A stretch of 64,000 nt of DNA from Sporichthyaceae bacterium. GTDB taxonomy: Bacteria > Actinomycetota > Actinomycetes > Sporichthyales > Sporichthyaceae. The stretch spans positions 32,024-96,023 of the forward strand of contig DASXPS010000046.1 of assembly GCA_036493475.1 (NCBI GenBank), given 5' to 3'. Each line of letters starts with the position of its first letter. The stretch's first letter is position 1. Below are positions 8,146 to 16,574 of the stretch, in pieces. Both the position numbers and the translations under genes were made by a program. The notes beneath the pieces were generated by a model. It saw only the letters and a program-made list of their open reading frames with translations. It was not told the DNA's origin and ran no database searches.

Positions 8146-8439
8146 TCAGGCAGAGGCGATGGCGCTGCCGACCACCGTGTTCCAGGTGCGCACCTGCCAG
8201 GAGGAAACCAACCCGTGGCGCACGTACGGGTCGACGGACACGAACTGCTCGACGACCTCGGCGGCGTCCTCGCTCCAGATGAACACCGCACGGTCGAACG
8301 GGTCGGGTACCGCGCCGGCCAGGACCAGCTCACCGCGCTGCGCGCAGTCCTCCAGCAACGCCAGGTGCTCGGCCCGGAACTCCGGACGGCGTTCCAGGTA
8401 GTCCGCGGAAAGCTGATACTCGAGCAACAAATGTGTCAC
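8146..8439 (-). CDS. YciI-family protein
   Basis: A 97-residue YciI/YCII-like protein of the dimeric alpha/beta-barrel (ferredoxin-like) fold. HLLLEYQLSADYLERRPEFRAEHL is its N-terminal strand-helix, and the conserved region DPYVRHGLVSSWQVRTWNTVVG carries the DPY...G signature. The GTG at 8439 is preceded by GGGAG at 6 bases; a longer frame to 8541 would add Arg-rich non-family residues and overlap the divergent ligase gene. Function unknown; family members are small enzymes or stress proteins. The 5' ends of this gene and the 8487 ligase are only about 47 bases apart, so they share a divergent promoter region. Confidence 0.8.
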   Translation of the reverse strand: MTHLLLEYQLSADYLERRPEFRAEHLALLEDCAQRGELVLAGAVPDPFDRAVFIWSEDAAEVVEQFVSVDPYVRHGLVSSWQVRTWNTVVGSAIASA

Positions 8440-8486
8440 GGCGATCTCCCGGGGGCGGCGGGTGCGGGCAGGTGAAGGATAGTGCG

Positions 8487-9887
8487 GTGACCGATCCGCT
8501 CGAATCGCTGTTGCCCGGGCTGTGGGCACCAGACGACGCACCCGACGCCGTGCGCATCGGGGACGCGGCCACCTCCCGTGCGGATCTGCTGGCCGCGGCG
8601 CAGGTCTGTGCGGTCCGGCTGGGCGGGGCGCGCAGCGCCGTCATCGAGGCCGGCCCGGAACTGGCCACGCTGGTCGGCGTGCTCGGCGCGCTGTGCGCCG
8701 GCGTCGCGGTGGTGCCGCTGGCCCCCGACGCCGGGCCGCTGGAGCGCGAGCACGTCCTGGGCGACAGCGGCGCCGAGGTGGTGCTCGGCAACCCGACCTG
8801 GACCAGTGACCACCCCCGGGTCCCGATCCCGACACCCGGCACCCCGGCGCCGTCCGCGCTGCCCGGCGCGACGCCGGGGGGCATGGTGCTCTACACCAGC
8901 GGCACCACCGGCCCCCCCAAGGGCGTGGTGCTGTCCAACGCCGCAATCGGCGCCGACCTGGACGCGCTGGCCGCAGCCTGGGCGTGGACGCCGGAGGACA
9001 CGCTGGTGCACGGCCTGCCGCTGTTCCACGTGCACGGACTGATCCTCGGCCTGCTGGGCTCGCTGCGCGTGGGGTGCCGCGTGGTGCACACCGGCCGACC
9101 CACGCCGCAGGCCTACGCCGCCGCGGGCGGCTCGCTGTACTTCGGGGTGCCCACGGTGTGGTCGCGGGTGGTCGACGAGCCGGACTCTGCCGCCGCGCTG
9201 CGCTCGGCGCGGTTGTTGGTATCCGGCAGCGCCGGGCTCACCGCGCCCGTGTTCGAGGCGTTGGCCGCGTTGACCGGACACCGCGCGGTGGAGCGCTACG
9301 GCATGACCGAGACGCTGATCACCGTCTCGGCGCGGGCCGACTCCGAGCGCCGCCCCGGCCACGTCGGCCTGGCCCTGCCCGGCGTGACCACCCGGGTGGT
9401 GGCTGAGGACGGCACCCCGATCCCGCCGGGCGAGGACACGCCCGGCGAACTTCAGGTGCGCACCCCGACGATGTTCGACGGATACCTCGGGCGACCGGAG
9501 GCCACCAGCGCCTGCTGGACCGCCGATGGCTGGTTCCGCACCGGTGACGTGGCCACGCTGGGCGCTGACGGCTGGCACCGCATCCTGGGTCGCGCCTCGG
9601 TGGACCTGATCAAGTCCGGGGGGTACCGGATCGGGGCCGGTGAGGTGGAGGCGGCGTTGCTCGCCCATCCCGCGGTGTCCGAGGTCGCGGTGGTCGGCGA
9701 GCCGGACCCCGACCTGGGTCAGCGCATCGTGGCGTATGTGGTGGCCGGAGACGCCGTCGCCGCCGATCTGGAGGCGTTCGTCGCCACGGCGCTGTCCGTG
9801 CACAAACGCCCGCGTCGGATCGTCTTCTGCGACTCACTTCCCCGAAATGCTCTCGGAAAAGTACAGAAGTCACTTTTGACGCCCTGA
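8487..9887 (+). CDS. matB: Malonyl-CoA synthetase-like acyl-CoA ligase (MatB type)
   Basis: An ANL-superfamily ligase of 466 residues, which would activate a malonate-like acid with ATP and CoA. The ATP loop is VLYTSGTTGPPKG (residues about 135-147). PLFHVHGL, YGMTETL and the hinge/A10 region GRASVDLIKSGGYRIGAGEVE to PRNALGKVQKSLL closely follow Streptomyces-type MatB. The total length is short, as in MatB (about 480). The GTG at 8487 (GAAGGA upstream) is preferred over the longer frame from 8433, which overlaps the YciI gene. No malonate decarboxylase or transporter is adjacent, so the exact acid is inferred. Confidence 0.75.
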   Translation: MTDPLESLLPGLWAPDDAPDAVRIGDAATSRADLLAAAQVCAVRLGGARSAVIEAGPELATLVGVLGALCAGVAVVPLAPDAGPLEREHVLGDSGAEVVLGNPTWTSDHPRVPIPTPGTPAPSALPGATPGGMVLYTSGTTGPPKGVVLSNAAIGADLDALAAAWAWTPEDTLVHGLPLFHVHGLILGLLGSLRVGCRVVHTGRPTPQAYAAAGGSLYFGVPTVWSRVVDEPDSAAALRSARLLVSGSAGLTAPVFEALAALTGHRAVERYGMTETLITVSARADSERRPGHVGLALPGVTTRVVAEDGTPIPPGEDTPGELQVRTPTMFDGYLGRPEATSACWTADGWFRTGDVATLGADGWHRILGRASVDLIKSGGYRIGAGEVEAALLAHPAVSEVAVVGEPDPDLGQRIVAYVVAGDAVAADLEAFVATALSVHKRPRRIVFCDSLPRNALGKVQKSLLTP

Positions 9888-9916
9888 CTGCGGTGAGTAA
9901 TGTGAGGGGTCGTAAG

Positions 9917-9935
9917 GTAGGTTAGCCTTACCGAA
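9917..9935 (+). promoter_or_regulatory. IdeR/DtxR iron box upstream of efeO
   Basis: GTAGGTTAGCCTTACCGAA matches 17 of 19 positions of the DtxR/IdeR consensus TWAGGTWAGSCTWACCTWA. It lies 18 bases before the efeO ATG, over the expected promoter. With iron present, the regulator would repress the efe operon. Confidence 0.85.
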
Positions 9936-9953
9936 CCTGATCCGGAGTGTCTG

Positions 9954-11132
9954 ATGCGTCTGTCGCGTACCGCTGTCCCCGTCGCGACGATTACCGCCGT
10001 CGCGGCGGTCCTCGGCGGGTGCGGCATCACCAAGGACAAGACCGCTGCCGCGCGGGAGCCCTCGGCCGCTCCCTCCCCAACGGCCTCCGCGGCGTCCGGC
10101 AACGCCATCGCGGTTTCGGCCTCGGACAGCGCGTGCACCCTGGATATGTCTTCGGTCTCGTCAGGCCCGCTGACCCTGCACGTGCACAACGGCGGCACCA
10201 AGGTGACGGAGGTGTACATCCTCATGGGCGCCGACGGCACCGGGGGCATCGTCACCGAGCGGGAGAACATCGGCCCGAACAGTGACGCCGACGTGGTCTC
10301 CGAGCTGGCCGGCGGGTCTTACACGATTTCCTGCCGACCCCGGGACAGCGAGCGGATCAACACCGGCCTGACGGTCACCGGCAGCGCGTCCGCGGCGCCC
10401 ACCAGCGCCACCGCGGCCGGCGCGGTGTCCGCGTACCGGGACTACGTGGCCGAGCAGGTGCACGACACCATCGAGGCCACCGCGGACTTCGTGGCCGCGC
10501 TCAAGGCCGGCGACCTGGAGAAGGCCAAGTCGTTGTTCGCGCCGTCGCGAGTTGGCTGGGAGGCCATCGAACCGGTGGCAGAGAGCTTCGGCGACATCGA
10601 CCCGAAGGTGGACACCCGCGAGGCCGATCTGGAGTCCGGGCAGACCTGGACCGGCTGGCACAAGATCGAGAAGACGCTGTGGGTGGACGGCACCACCGAC
10701 AACATGGGCACCGCGGGCGATGACCTGTTGGCTGAGTTGCACATCCTGTCCAGCCGGGTCGCGGATGCCGAGATCACCCCGACCAGCATGGCCAACGGTG
10801 CCAAGGAGCTGCTCGACGAGGTGGCCACCGGGAAGATCACCGGTGAGGAGGACGCCTTCAGTCACACCGACCTGTGGGACTTCAAGGCCAACCTGGACGG
10901 CGCGAAGAAGGTCTACGACCTGCTCCGGCCGTTGGTCACGGACTCCTTGCTGACCTCCACGCTGGACACCGAGTTCGCCGACGCGGACGAGGCGTTGGAC
11001 AAGTACAAAGACGGCAACGGCTGGCAGGACTACAGCAAGGTCGACGAGGCCGGCCGCAAGGCACTCTCCGACGCGGTGAACGCCCTGGCCGAGCCGCTGA
11101 GCAAGTTGGCCGCGGCGGTCGTTTCGACGTGA
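9954..11132 (+). CDS. efeO: EfeO-type iron-uptake lipoprotein (cupredoxin plus M75 imelysin-like domain)
   Basis: A 392-residue exported protein that should bind iron outside the membrane for the Efe system. Signal peptide with a lipobox-like VLGGCG at residues about 19-24, giving a lipidated Cys. A low-complexity Ala/Ser/Pro linker follows, then a cupredoxin-like domain (residues about 45-145, Cys-containing SACTLDM and SYTISCRP), then the EfeO/peptidase M75 helical domain (about 160-390) with the family's HKIEKTLW. The ATG at 9954 has GGAG at 7 bases. It overlaps efeB by GTGA. Iron-regulated by the box just upstream. Confidence 0.9.
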   Translation: MRLSRTAVPVATITAVAAVLGGCGITKDKTAAAREPSAAPSPTASAASGNAIAVSASDSACTLDMSSVSSGPLTLHVHNGGTKVTEVYILMGADGTGGIVTERENIGPNSDADVVSELAGGSYTISCRPRDSERINTGLTVTGSASAAPTSATAAGAVSAYRDYVAEQVHDTIEATADFVAALKAGDLEKAKSLFAPSRVGWEAIEPVAESFGDIDPKVDTREADLESGQTWTGWHKIEKTLWVDGTTDNMGTAGDDLLAELHILSSRVADAEITPTSMANGAKELLDEVATGKITGEEDAFSHTDLWDFKANLDGAKKVYDLLRPLVTDSLLTSTLDTEFADADEALDKYKDGNGWQDYSKVDEAGRKALSDAVNALAEPLSKLAAAVVST

Positions 11133-12430
11133 CGCCGGCGCCGATGGACCAGGGGCCGGAGGGTACGGGGCTCTCCTCCGGCCCCTCTCGGCGTCGTGTG
11201 CTGGGCATGGCCGGGGCCGGCCTCGTGGCCGTCGGCGGGATCGGCGGCCTCGGCTGGGCCGCGACCGCCCGGCACAACGATGCCGCGCTCACCGCCGCCG
11301 ACGCCGCGGACCCGGTGAATCTGCCCGTGCCCTTCCACGGGCCGCACCAGGCGGGCATCGCAAGCCCAGTACAGGACCGGTTGCACTTCACCACGTTCGA
11401 CGTGCTCACCGAGGACCGGGACAAGGTCGTCGCGATGCTCAAGGCATGGACGGCGGCCGCCGCCCGGATGACCAGCGGGGTGGATGCGCTCGACCCCGGG
11501 GCGTTCCCGGCCATCATCGAGGCGCCGCCCGGCGATACCGGTGAGGCGGTCGGGCTACCGCCCGCCCGGTTGACGTTGACCATCGGCTTCGGGCCGAGCC
11601 TGTTCACCCGGCACTCCAAGCCACGCTTAGGCCTGGACGGCCGCCGCCCCGACGCGCTGGAGAAACTGCCGCACTTCCCCGGCGACACCTTGGACCCGCT
11701 GCGCAGCGGCGGTGACATCGCGGTGCAGGCCTGCTCCGACGACCCGCAGGTCGCGGTGCACGCGATTCGCAACCTGGCGCGCATCGGCTTCGGCACGGTG
11801 TCGGTGCGCTGGTCGCAGTTGGGCTTCGGCAAGACCTCCTCGACCACGCCGGCCGAGCAGACCCCGCGCAACCTGTTCGGCTTCAAGGACGGCACCAACA
11901 ACATCGCGGTGGACGAGCTGGACAAGCTGGCCGACCACGTCTGGGTGAGCGAGCGCGAAGGCCCCGATTGGCTGGTGGGCGGCTCGTATCTGGTGGCCCG
12001 GCGCATCCGCATGCTGATCGAGATCTGGGACCGCACCTCGTTGGCCGAACAGGAGTCGATCATCGGTCGGGACAAGCGTGAGGGCGCGCCGGCGGGGAAG
12101 CAGCTGGAGCGCGAGGTGGTGGACATCAACACGATGTCGGAGACCTCGCACGTGCGCCTGGCCTCGCCGTTGTCCAACGCCGGCAAGCGGATCCTGCGTC
12201 GTGGCTACTCGTTCGTCGACGGCTCGGACGGCCTGGGTCGACTCGATGCCGGCCTGTTCTTTCTCGCCTACCAGCGCGACCCGCGCACCGGCTTCATCCC
12301 GCTGCAGCGCCAACTCGCCAAAAATGACGCCATGAACGAATACATCCGGCATACCGGTTCCGGCCTGTGGGCCTGCCCGCCCGGCGTCGCCGGTCCCGGC
12401 CGCTTCTGGGGCGACACCCTGTTCACGTGA
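11129..12430 (+). CDS. efeB: EfeB/DyP-type haem peroxidase, Tat-exported
   Basis: A dye-decolourising peroxidase of 433 residues, working outside the membrane with EfeO to oxidise ferrous iron or release iron from haem. The N-terminal SRRRVLGMAGAGLVAVGG is a twin-arginine signal. The GxxDG motif is FGFKDGTNN (residues about 250-258), and the proximal haem ligand is the His in ETSHVRLASP. The start GTG overlaps the efeO stop (GTGA); an ATG 15 bases later is possible. Codon 167 is a TTA, rare in this DNA. Its stop overlaps the next gene's GTG. Confidence 0.92.
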   Translation: MTPAPMDQGPEGTGLSSGPSRRRVLGMAGAGLVAVGGIGGLGWAATARHNDAALTAADAADPVNLPVPFHGPHQAGIASPVQDRLHFTTFDVLTEDRDKVVAMLKAWTAAAARMTSGVDALDPGAFPAIIEAPPGDTGEAVGLPPARLTLTIGFGPSLFTRHSKPRLGLDGRRPDALEKLPHFPGDTLDPLRSGGDIAVQACSDDPQVAVHAIRNLARIGFGTVSVRWSQLGFGKTSSTTPAEQTPRNLFGFKDGTNNIAVDELDKLADHVWVSEREGPDWLVGGSYLVARRIRMLIEIWDRTSLAEQESIIGRDKREGAPAGKQLEREVVDINTMSETSHVRLASPLSNAGKRILRRGYSFVDGSDGLGRLDAGLFFLAYQRDPRTGFIPLQRQLAKNDAMNEYIRHTGSGLWACPPGVAGPGRFWGDTLFT

Positions 12431-13410
12431 ACCCGGCCGAACGGCCGATCCCCGAACCGGCGAATCTCACCGATCATCACTTTGTGAGCGTGGCGGGTGG
12501 CGTCAGCGTGGCCGGGGTGCGGCGCACGTTCGGTCCGGTGGTGGCTGTCGACGATATGACGTTCAGCGCTCCGCCCGGGACGGTGACCGCGTTGGTCGGG
12601 CCGAACGGGTCGGGCAAGACCACGTTGATGCTGATGCTCGCCTCGCTGCTGCGGCCGGACGCCGGGCAGATCCGAGTGGCCGGGCACGATCCGGTGACCG
12701 AACCGACCGAGGTGCGCCGTCGGCTCGGCTGGATGCCGGACACCTTCGGCAGCTACGACAACCTGACGTCGCGTGAGGCACTGGAGTTCTTCGCGGCCGC
12801 GCACCGACTGCCGAGGGCCGCCCGCGCCAGTCGGACCCGGGAGCTGCTGGCCCTGGTGCACCTGGAGGAGTTCGCCGACGCCCCGGTGCACGTGCTCTCC
12901 CGCGGCCAGAAGCAGCGGCTGGGCATGGCCCGGGCCATCGTGCATTCCCCCGACGTGCTGTTGCTCGACGAACCGGCCTCCGGGTTGGACCCGCGCAGCC
13001 GGGTCGACCTGCGGGTGCTGTTGCGCACGTTGGCCGGCGCCGGGGCCGCGGTGCTGGTGTCCAGTCACATCCTCTCCGAGCTGGAGGAGATGGCCGACCG
13101 GGCGGTGTTCGTAGCCGGCGGACACACGCTGTCCGAGCGGACGCTGGGTGAGCTGCGCAGCGCCGAGGTGCTAGGCCCCTGGCGCATCCGCGCGCTGGAC
13201 ACCGACCGACTGCTGAGCGCGCTGCGCCAGTACGGCGTGGACTTCGACGCCCGCGACGCCTCCGGGGTCCAGGTGATGCTGCGCGGCGACGCCGAGGCCG
13301 CCGAACTGCTCGCCTCGCTGATGCGTGATGGGGTGCCGGTGGCCAGCATCGCCCCGGTCGGTGGCGCCCTGGAGAACGCCTACCTGCGGCTGACCGAGGA
13401 ACGGCGATGA
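12427..13410 (+). CDS. ABC transporter ATP-binding protein coupled to efeB
   Basis: An NBD of about 327 residues. Walker A GPNGSGKTT, Q-loop region GWMPDTFGSYDNLTSREAL, signature LSRGQKQRLGMARAI, Walker B VLLLDEPASGLDP, H-loop SSH. The C-terminal extension of about 100 residues after the NBD is typical of CcmA/NatA/YhaQ-type exporters. The GTG at 12427 overlaps the efeB stop (GTGA); a second GTG at 12484 lacks a ribosome site. Overlap puts it in the iron-regulated operon. It pairs with the permease at 13487. Transported substrate unknown. Confidence 0.88.
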   Translation: MNPAERPIPEPANLTDHHFVSVAGGVSVAGVRRTFGPVVAVDDMTFSAPPGTVTALVGPNGSGKTTLMLMLASLLRPDAGQIRVAGHDPVTEPTEVRRRLGWMPDTFGSYDNLTSREALEFFAAAHRLPRAARASRTRELLALVHLEEFADAPVHVLSRGQKQRLGMARAIVHSPDVLLLDEPASGLDPRSRVDLRVLLRTLAGAGAAVLVSSHILSELEEMADRAVFVAGGHTLSERTLGELRSAEVLGPWRIRALDTDRLLSALRQYGVDFDARDASGVQVMLRGDAEAAELLASLMRDGVPVASIAPVGGALENAYLRLTEERR

Positions 13411-13490
13411 GTGAGCGCAGCGAGCTCATCAATGGGCACAGTGTCAGCGCGGCTCGGGAGCCGCACGGGTGCACCGAGGTGCGGCGATGA
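13411..13490 (+). repeat. 80-bp insertion flanked by direct repeats between ABC genes
   Basis: ACCGAGGAACGGCGATGA (13393-13410) recurs as ACCGAGGTGCGGCGATGA (13473-13490). Without the 80 bases between them, the ATPase stop and the permease ATG would overlap as CGATGAAGG, the coupling pattern used elsewhere here. The insert starts GTGAGCGCAGCGAGCTC, a type of short dispersed sequence met near gene starts in several actinobacteria (recalled, not searched), and contains a GCGGCTC/GAGCCGC hairpin. Confidence 0.6.
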
Positions 13491-14542
13491 AGGAAAGGCT
13501 CGCCGGCATTCGCGCGGTTGCCGGGCACGAACTTCGGGTGCGCCTACGCACCGGACGGGTTCGCTTGCTGCTGGGCGTCTGGGTACTGGGCCTGGGCCTG
13601 TTGACGGCCGTGCTGTGGCAGACGGTGCACGACGTGGGCGGGCTGCATCAGCGGGGCGTGCCGGTGTTCGGCGGCTTGATGGTGATGCTGCTCGCGCTGT
13701 CCCTGCTCATCGTGCCGACGTTGGCCGCGCAATCCATCAACGGTGACCGGGAACGCGGCGTGCTCGCGGTGTTGCAGGTCACCCTGCTCACCCCGGCCGA
13801 GATCGCATTGGGCAAATTGCTCGCCGCCTGGGGCACGGCCTTGGTGTTCCTCGGCCTGGCCGTTCCGATCGCCGCGTCCACGCTGTTCATGGGTGGCGTC
13901 GGCGTGGGCCGGTTGATCATCACCGTGCTGGTGGTCGCGGTGCTCATGGGCGTGGTGTGCGCGATCGCGCAGTGCTGGTCAGGGCTGGTGGCGCGCACCA
14001 ACACCTCCTCGGTGATGTCCTACCTGTCGGTGTTCGCGCTCACCATCGGCACGTTGGTGGTCTTCGGTTTGGCGCTGACCTCCACCCGCGGCACGCACAC
14101 GGTCACCGAACAGGTGCCCGACTACGACGCGCTGTTCAACGGCGACATCACCAACCCCGATCAGCTGCCGATGCACACCGAGACCCGCACCACCGACGAC
14201 GTCCGGCCGGAAAAGGTCTGGTGGTTGCTCGCGCCCAACCCATTCGTGATCCTGGCCGACGCCGCACCGCAGAAGCACAAGCTCAGCATCGACATCGAAC
14301 CCACGAAGGACGGCGACTCCAGCTTCACCTTCGACCCGCTGGGCGGCATCGCGGGCGCCGTGCGGGACGCCCGGGACCCGAACAACACCGTCGAACCGCT
14401 GGGCGCACGCCAGGCGCAGAGCCCGGTGTGGCCCTACGGCCTCGCCTTCGACGCGCTGCTGGGCCTGGGCGCGGTCACCATCACCACCCGCCGCCTGCGC
14501 ACACCGGTGAAGCGGCTGCCGCGCGGTATGCGGCTGGCCTGA
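13487..14542 (+). CDS. ABC-2-type permease subunit
   Basis: A 351-residue membrane protein partnering the ATPase at 12427. Hydrophobic segments: about 22-42 (RLLLGVWVLGLGLLTAVLW), 60-82, 108-135, 142-165, 180-205 and a last one near 320-340. A large polar loop of about 100 residues between segments five and six should be extracytoplasmic. The ATG at 13487 follows GAGGTG; an earlier in-frame Met at 13469 lies in the inserted repeat. Permeases of this shape belong to multi-helix exporters or membrane-remodelling ABC systems; an iron-linked role is suggested only by operon position. Confidence 0.82.
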   Translation: MKERLAGIRAVAGHELRVRLRTGRVRLLLGVWVLGLGLLTAVLWQTVHDVGGLHQRGVPVFGGLMVMLLALSLLIVPTLAAQSINGDRERGVLAVLQVTLLTPAEIALGKLLAAWGTALVFLGLAVPIAASTLFMGGVGVGRLIITVLVVAVLMGVVCAIAQCWSGLVARTNTSSVMSYLSVFALTIGTLVVFGLALTSTRGTHTVTEQVPDYDALFNGDITNPDQLPMHTETRTTDDVRPEKVWWLLAPNPFVILADAAPQKHKLSIDIEPTKDGDSSFTFDPLGGIAGAVRDARDPNNTVEPLGARQAQSPVWPYGLAFDALLGLGAVTITTRRLRTPVKRLPRGMRLA

Positions 14543-14543
14543 T

Positions 14544-15353
14544 TCAGCGCGGACGCAGGGCGTAGCAGGCGACCGCGGCAGCGGCCGCCACGTTCAGGGA
14601 GTCGACGCCGGCGGCCATCGGGATGCGCACCCGGTGCGTGGCGGCGGCCACGGTGGACCCGGCCAGACCTTCGCCCTCGGTGCCCAGCACCAGCGCGATA
14701 CGCGGGTGGCCGGCGGCCGCGAAATCATCGATGTCCTGCGCGGCGTCGTCCGGCGTCAGCGCGACGGTGACGAAACCGGCGTCGTGCAGCAGCTTCAGAT
14801 CCGCGGGCCAGTCGCCCAGGCGGGTCCAGGGCACCTGGAACACCGTGCCCATCGAAGTTCTGACGGCACGTCGGTACAGCGGGTCCGCGCACGCGGGGGT
14901 GACCAGCACCGCATCCGCACCGAACGCCGCGCCGCCGCGGATGGCCGCGCCGACGTTGGTGTGGTTGACCACGTCCTCCAACACCAGCACCCGGCGGGCG
15001 GCTGCCAACAGATCGCTCACCTCCGGCAACGGCCGGCGGTGCATGGCGGCCAACAGGCCGCGGTGGACGTGGAATCCGGTCAACCGCGCGGCCACCTCGG
15101 GCCCCACCACGTAGGCCGCGCCGCCCGCGGCCAGCACCGCGGCGATCTCGTCTGCGGCCGGGTCCAGCCGGTTCGGGGTGAGCAACACCGAGCGCGGCCG
15201 GTAGCCGGCGTCCAGCGCCCGGCGCAAGGTCAGCGCGCCCTCGGCGATGAACAGTCCCTCGGCGGGTTCCCGGCGGATCCGGTGCCCGACGTCCACCAGC
15301 CGCGCGTAGTCGGTCAGCCGCGGGTCGTCGGGGTCGTCGATCTCGACAGTCAT
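14544..15353 (-). CDS. TrmH/SpoU-family RNA 2'-O-methyltransferase
   Basis: A 269-residue SPOUT methyltransferase acting on rRNA or tRNA. An N-terminal substrate-binding domain (residues 1-100, LFIAEGALTLRRAL) precedes the SpoU domain with the three motifs: VNHTNVGAAIRGGAAFGADAV (motif 1, with the Asn-Arg pair), ALVLGTEGEGL (motif 2) and IPMAAGVDSLNVAAAAAV (motif 3). The ATG at 15353 overlaps the cobA stop by ATGA, so it is translated with a cobalamin gene although its role is unrelated. Target nucleotide unknown. It is convergent with the ABC permease, with one base between their stops. Confidence 0.9.
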   Translation of the reverse strand: MTVEIDDPDDPRLTDYARLVDVGHRIRREPAEGLFIAEGALTLRRALDAGYRPRSVLLTPNRLDPAADEIAAVLAAGGAAYVVGPEVAARLTGFHVHRGLLAAMHRRPLPEVSDLLAAARRVLVLEDVVNHTNVGAAIRGGAAFGADAVLVTPACADPLYRRAVRTSMGTVFQVPWTRLGDWPADLKLLHDAGFVTVALTPDDAAQDIDDFAAAGHPRIALVLGTEGEGLAGSTVAAATHRVRIPMAAGVDSLNVAAAAAVACYALRPR

Positions 15354-16555
15354 TGCCCGACGGCCACCACGTCACCGATGACCGCGATGGCCGGGGGCCG
15401 GATGCCGGCCTCGCGCGCTGCGGCGGCGATCTCGCCCAGGGGGGCCCGCAGAACCCGCTGCCCGGCGGTGCTGCCCTCCTGCACCACCGCCGCGGGTGTG
15501 CTCGCGTCCCGCCCGTGCGCGACCAGCGCCGCGGTGATGGCGGGCAGCTTGTCCACCGCCATCAGCAGCACGATGGTGCCGCGCATGCGGGCCAGCGCGG
15601 CCCAGTCGGTCAACGACTCCGGGTCCGCCGGGCCGATGTGCCCGGAGACCACGGTGAACTCGTGCGCCACCCCGCGGTGGGTCACCGGGATGCCCGCCAA
15701 CGCGGGAACCGCGATCGAGGAGGAGACACCCGGCACCACGGTGCACGGCACCCCGGCCGCGACACAGGCCTCCACCTCCTCGAACCCGCGGCCGAACACG
15801 TACGGGTCGCCGCCCTTCAGGCGCACCACGAACCGGCCCGCCCGAGCATGCTCGACGAGGACCTCGTTGATCGCCTGCTGCGCCATCGCCCGCCCGTAGG
15901 GAATCTTCGACGCGTCGATCACCTCGACGTGCGCACCCAGTTCGGCCAACAGCGCGGGCGGGGCGAGCCGGTCGGTGACCACCACGTCGGCCAGCGCCAG
16001 CAGTTGCCGCCCGCGCACCGTGATCAGATCCGGATCCCCCGGTCCGCCGCCGACCAGGGCGACCCCGGCCGGCTTGTCCGCCCGGCCCGCCTCGATCGCC
16101 CCGGCGCGCAGCGCCGCAATCAGTTCATCGCGCACCGCGGCCGCGCGGCGCGGCCGGCGGCCGGCCAGCACCGCAACGGTGAGCCCGTCGTGCCGCGCGG
16201 AGGCCGCCGTCCACGCGGTGGCCGCGCTGGCGTCATCGGCCCGCACACAGAAGATGCGCTGCGCCTCGGCATCGGCCAGCACCTCGGCGTTGACCTGCGC
16301 GTCGGCGGTCAACGCCAGCACGTACCAGGCCCCGTCGAGATCTGACGGGCGGTAAGCGCGGGCCTCCCACTGGATGCGCCCGTGCGCGGCCAGCGCCTCC
16401 ACCGCCGGAGTGACCGACGGCGAGACGACCAGCACATCGGCGTGCGCGTCGAGCAGGTTCGGCAGGCGTCGCGCGGCGACCGCGCCACCGCCCACCACCA
16501 GCACCCGGCGACCCGCCAGCCGCAGCCCGACCGGATAAGGCTCCGGCTCGCTCAC
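15350..16555 (-). CDS. cobA: Fused precorrin-2 dehydrogenase/uroporphyrinogen-III C-methyltransferase (CysG/CobA type)
   Basis: A 401-residue two-domain enzyme that methylates uroporphyrinogen III to precorrin-2 (entry to cobalamin and sirohaem) and can oxidise it. Residues 1-150: NAD-binding dehydrogenase, GRRVLVVGGGAVAARRL, with TADAQVN. Residues about 165-400: SAM-dependent methyltransferase, VALVGGGPGDPDLITVRG, VRLKGGDPYVFGRG and GVSSSIAVPALAGIPVTHRG, all standard CobA blocks. It is similar in size to mycobacterial CysG (Rv2847c type), which sits beside cobB and cobO as here. A 46-nt nested palindrome separates it from the upstream bluB-cobT. It overlaps the SpoU gene at its 3' end. Confidence 0.93.
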   Translation of the reverse strand: MSEPEPYPVGLRLAGRRVLVVGGGAVAARRLPNLLDAHADVLVVSPSVTPAVEALAAHGRIQWEARAYRPSDLDGAWYVLALTADAQVNAEVLADAEAQRIFCVRADDASAATAWTAASARHDGLTVAVLAGRRPRRAAAVRDELIAALRAGAIEAGRADKPAGVALVGGGPGDPDLITVRGRQLLALADVVVTDRLAPPALLAELGAHVEVIDASKIPYGRAMAQQAINEVLVEHARAGRFVVRLKGGDPYVFGRGFEEVEACVAAGVPCTVVPGVSSSIAVPALAGIPVTHRGVAHEFTVVSGHIGPADPESLTDWAALARMRGTIVLLMAVDKLPAITAALVAHGRDASTPAAVVQEGSTAGQRVLRAPLGEIAAAAREAGIRPPAIAVIGDVVAVGQ

Positions 16556-16574
16556 CGACCCCCCTCATCCCCGA

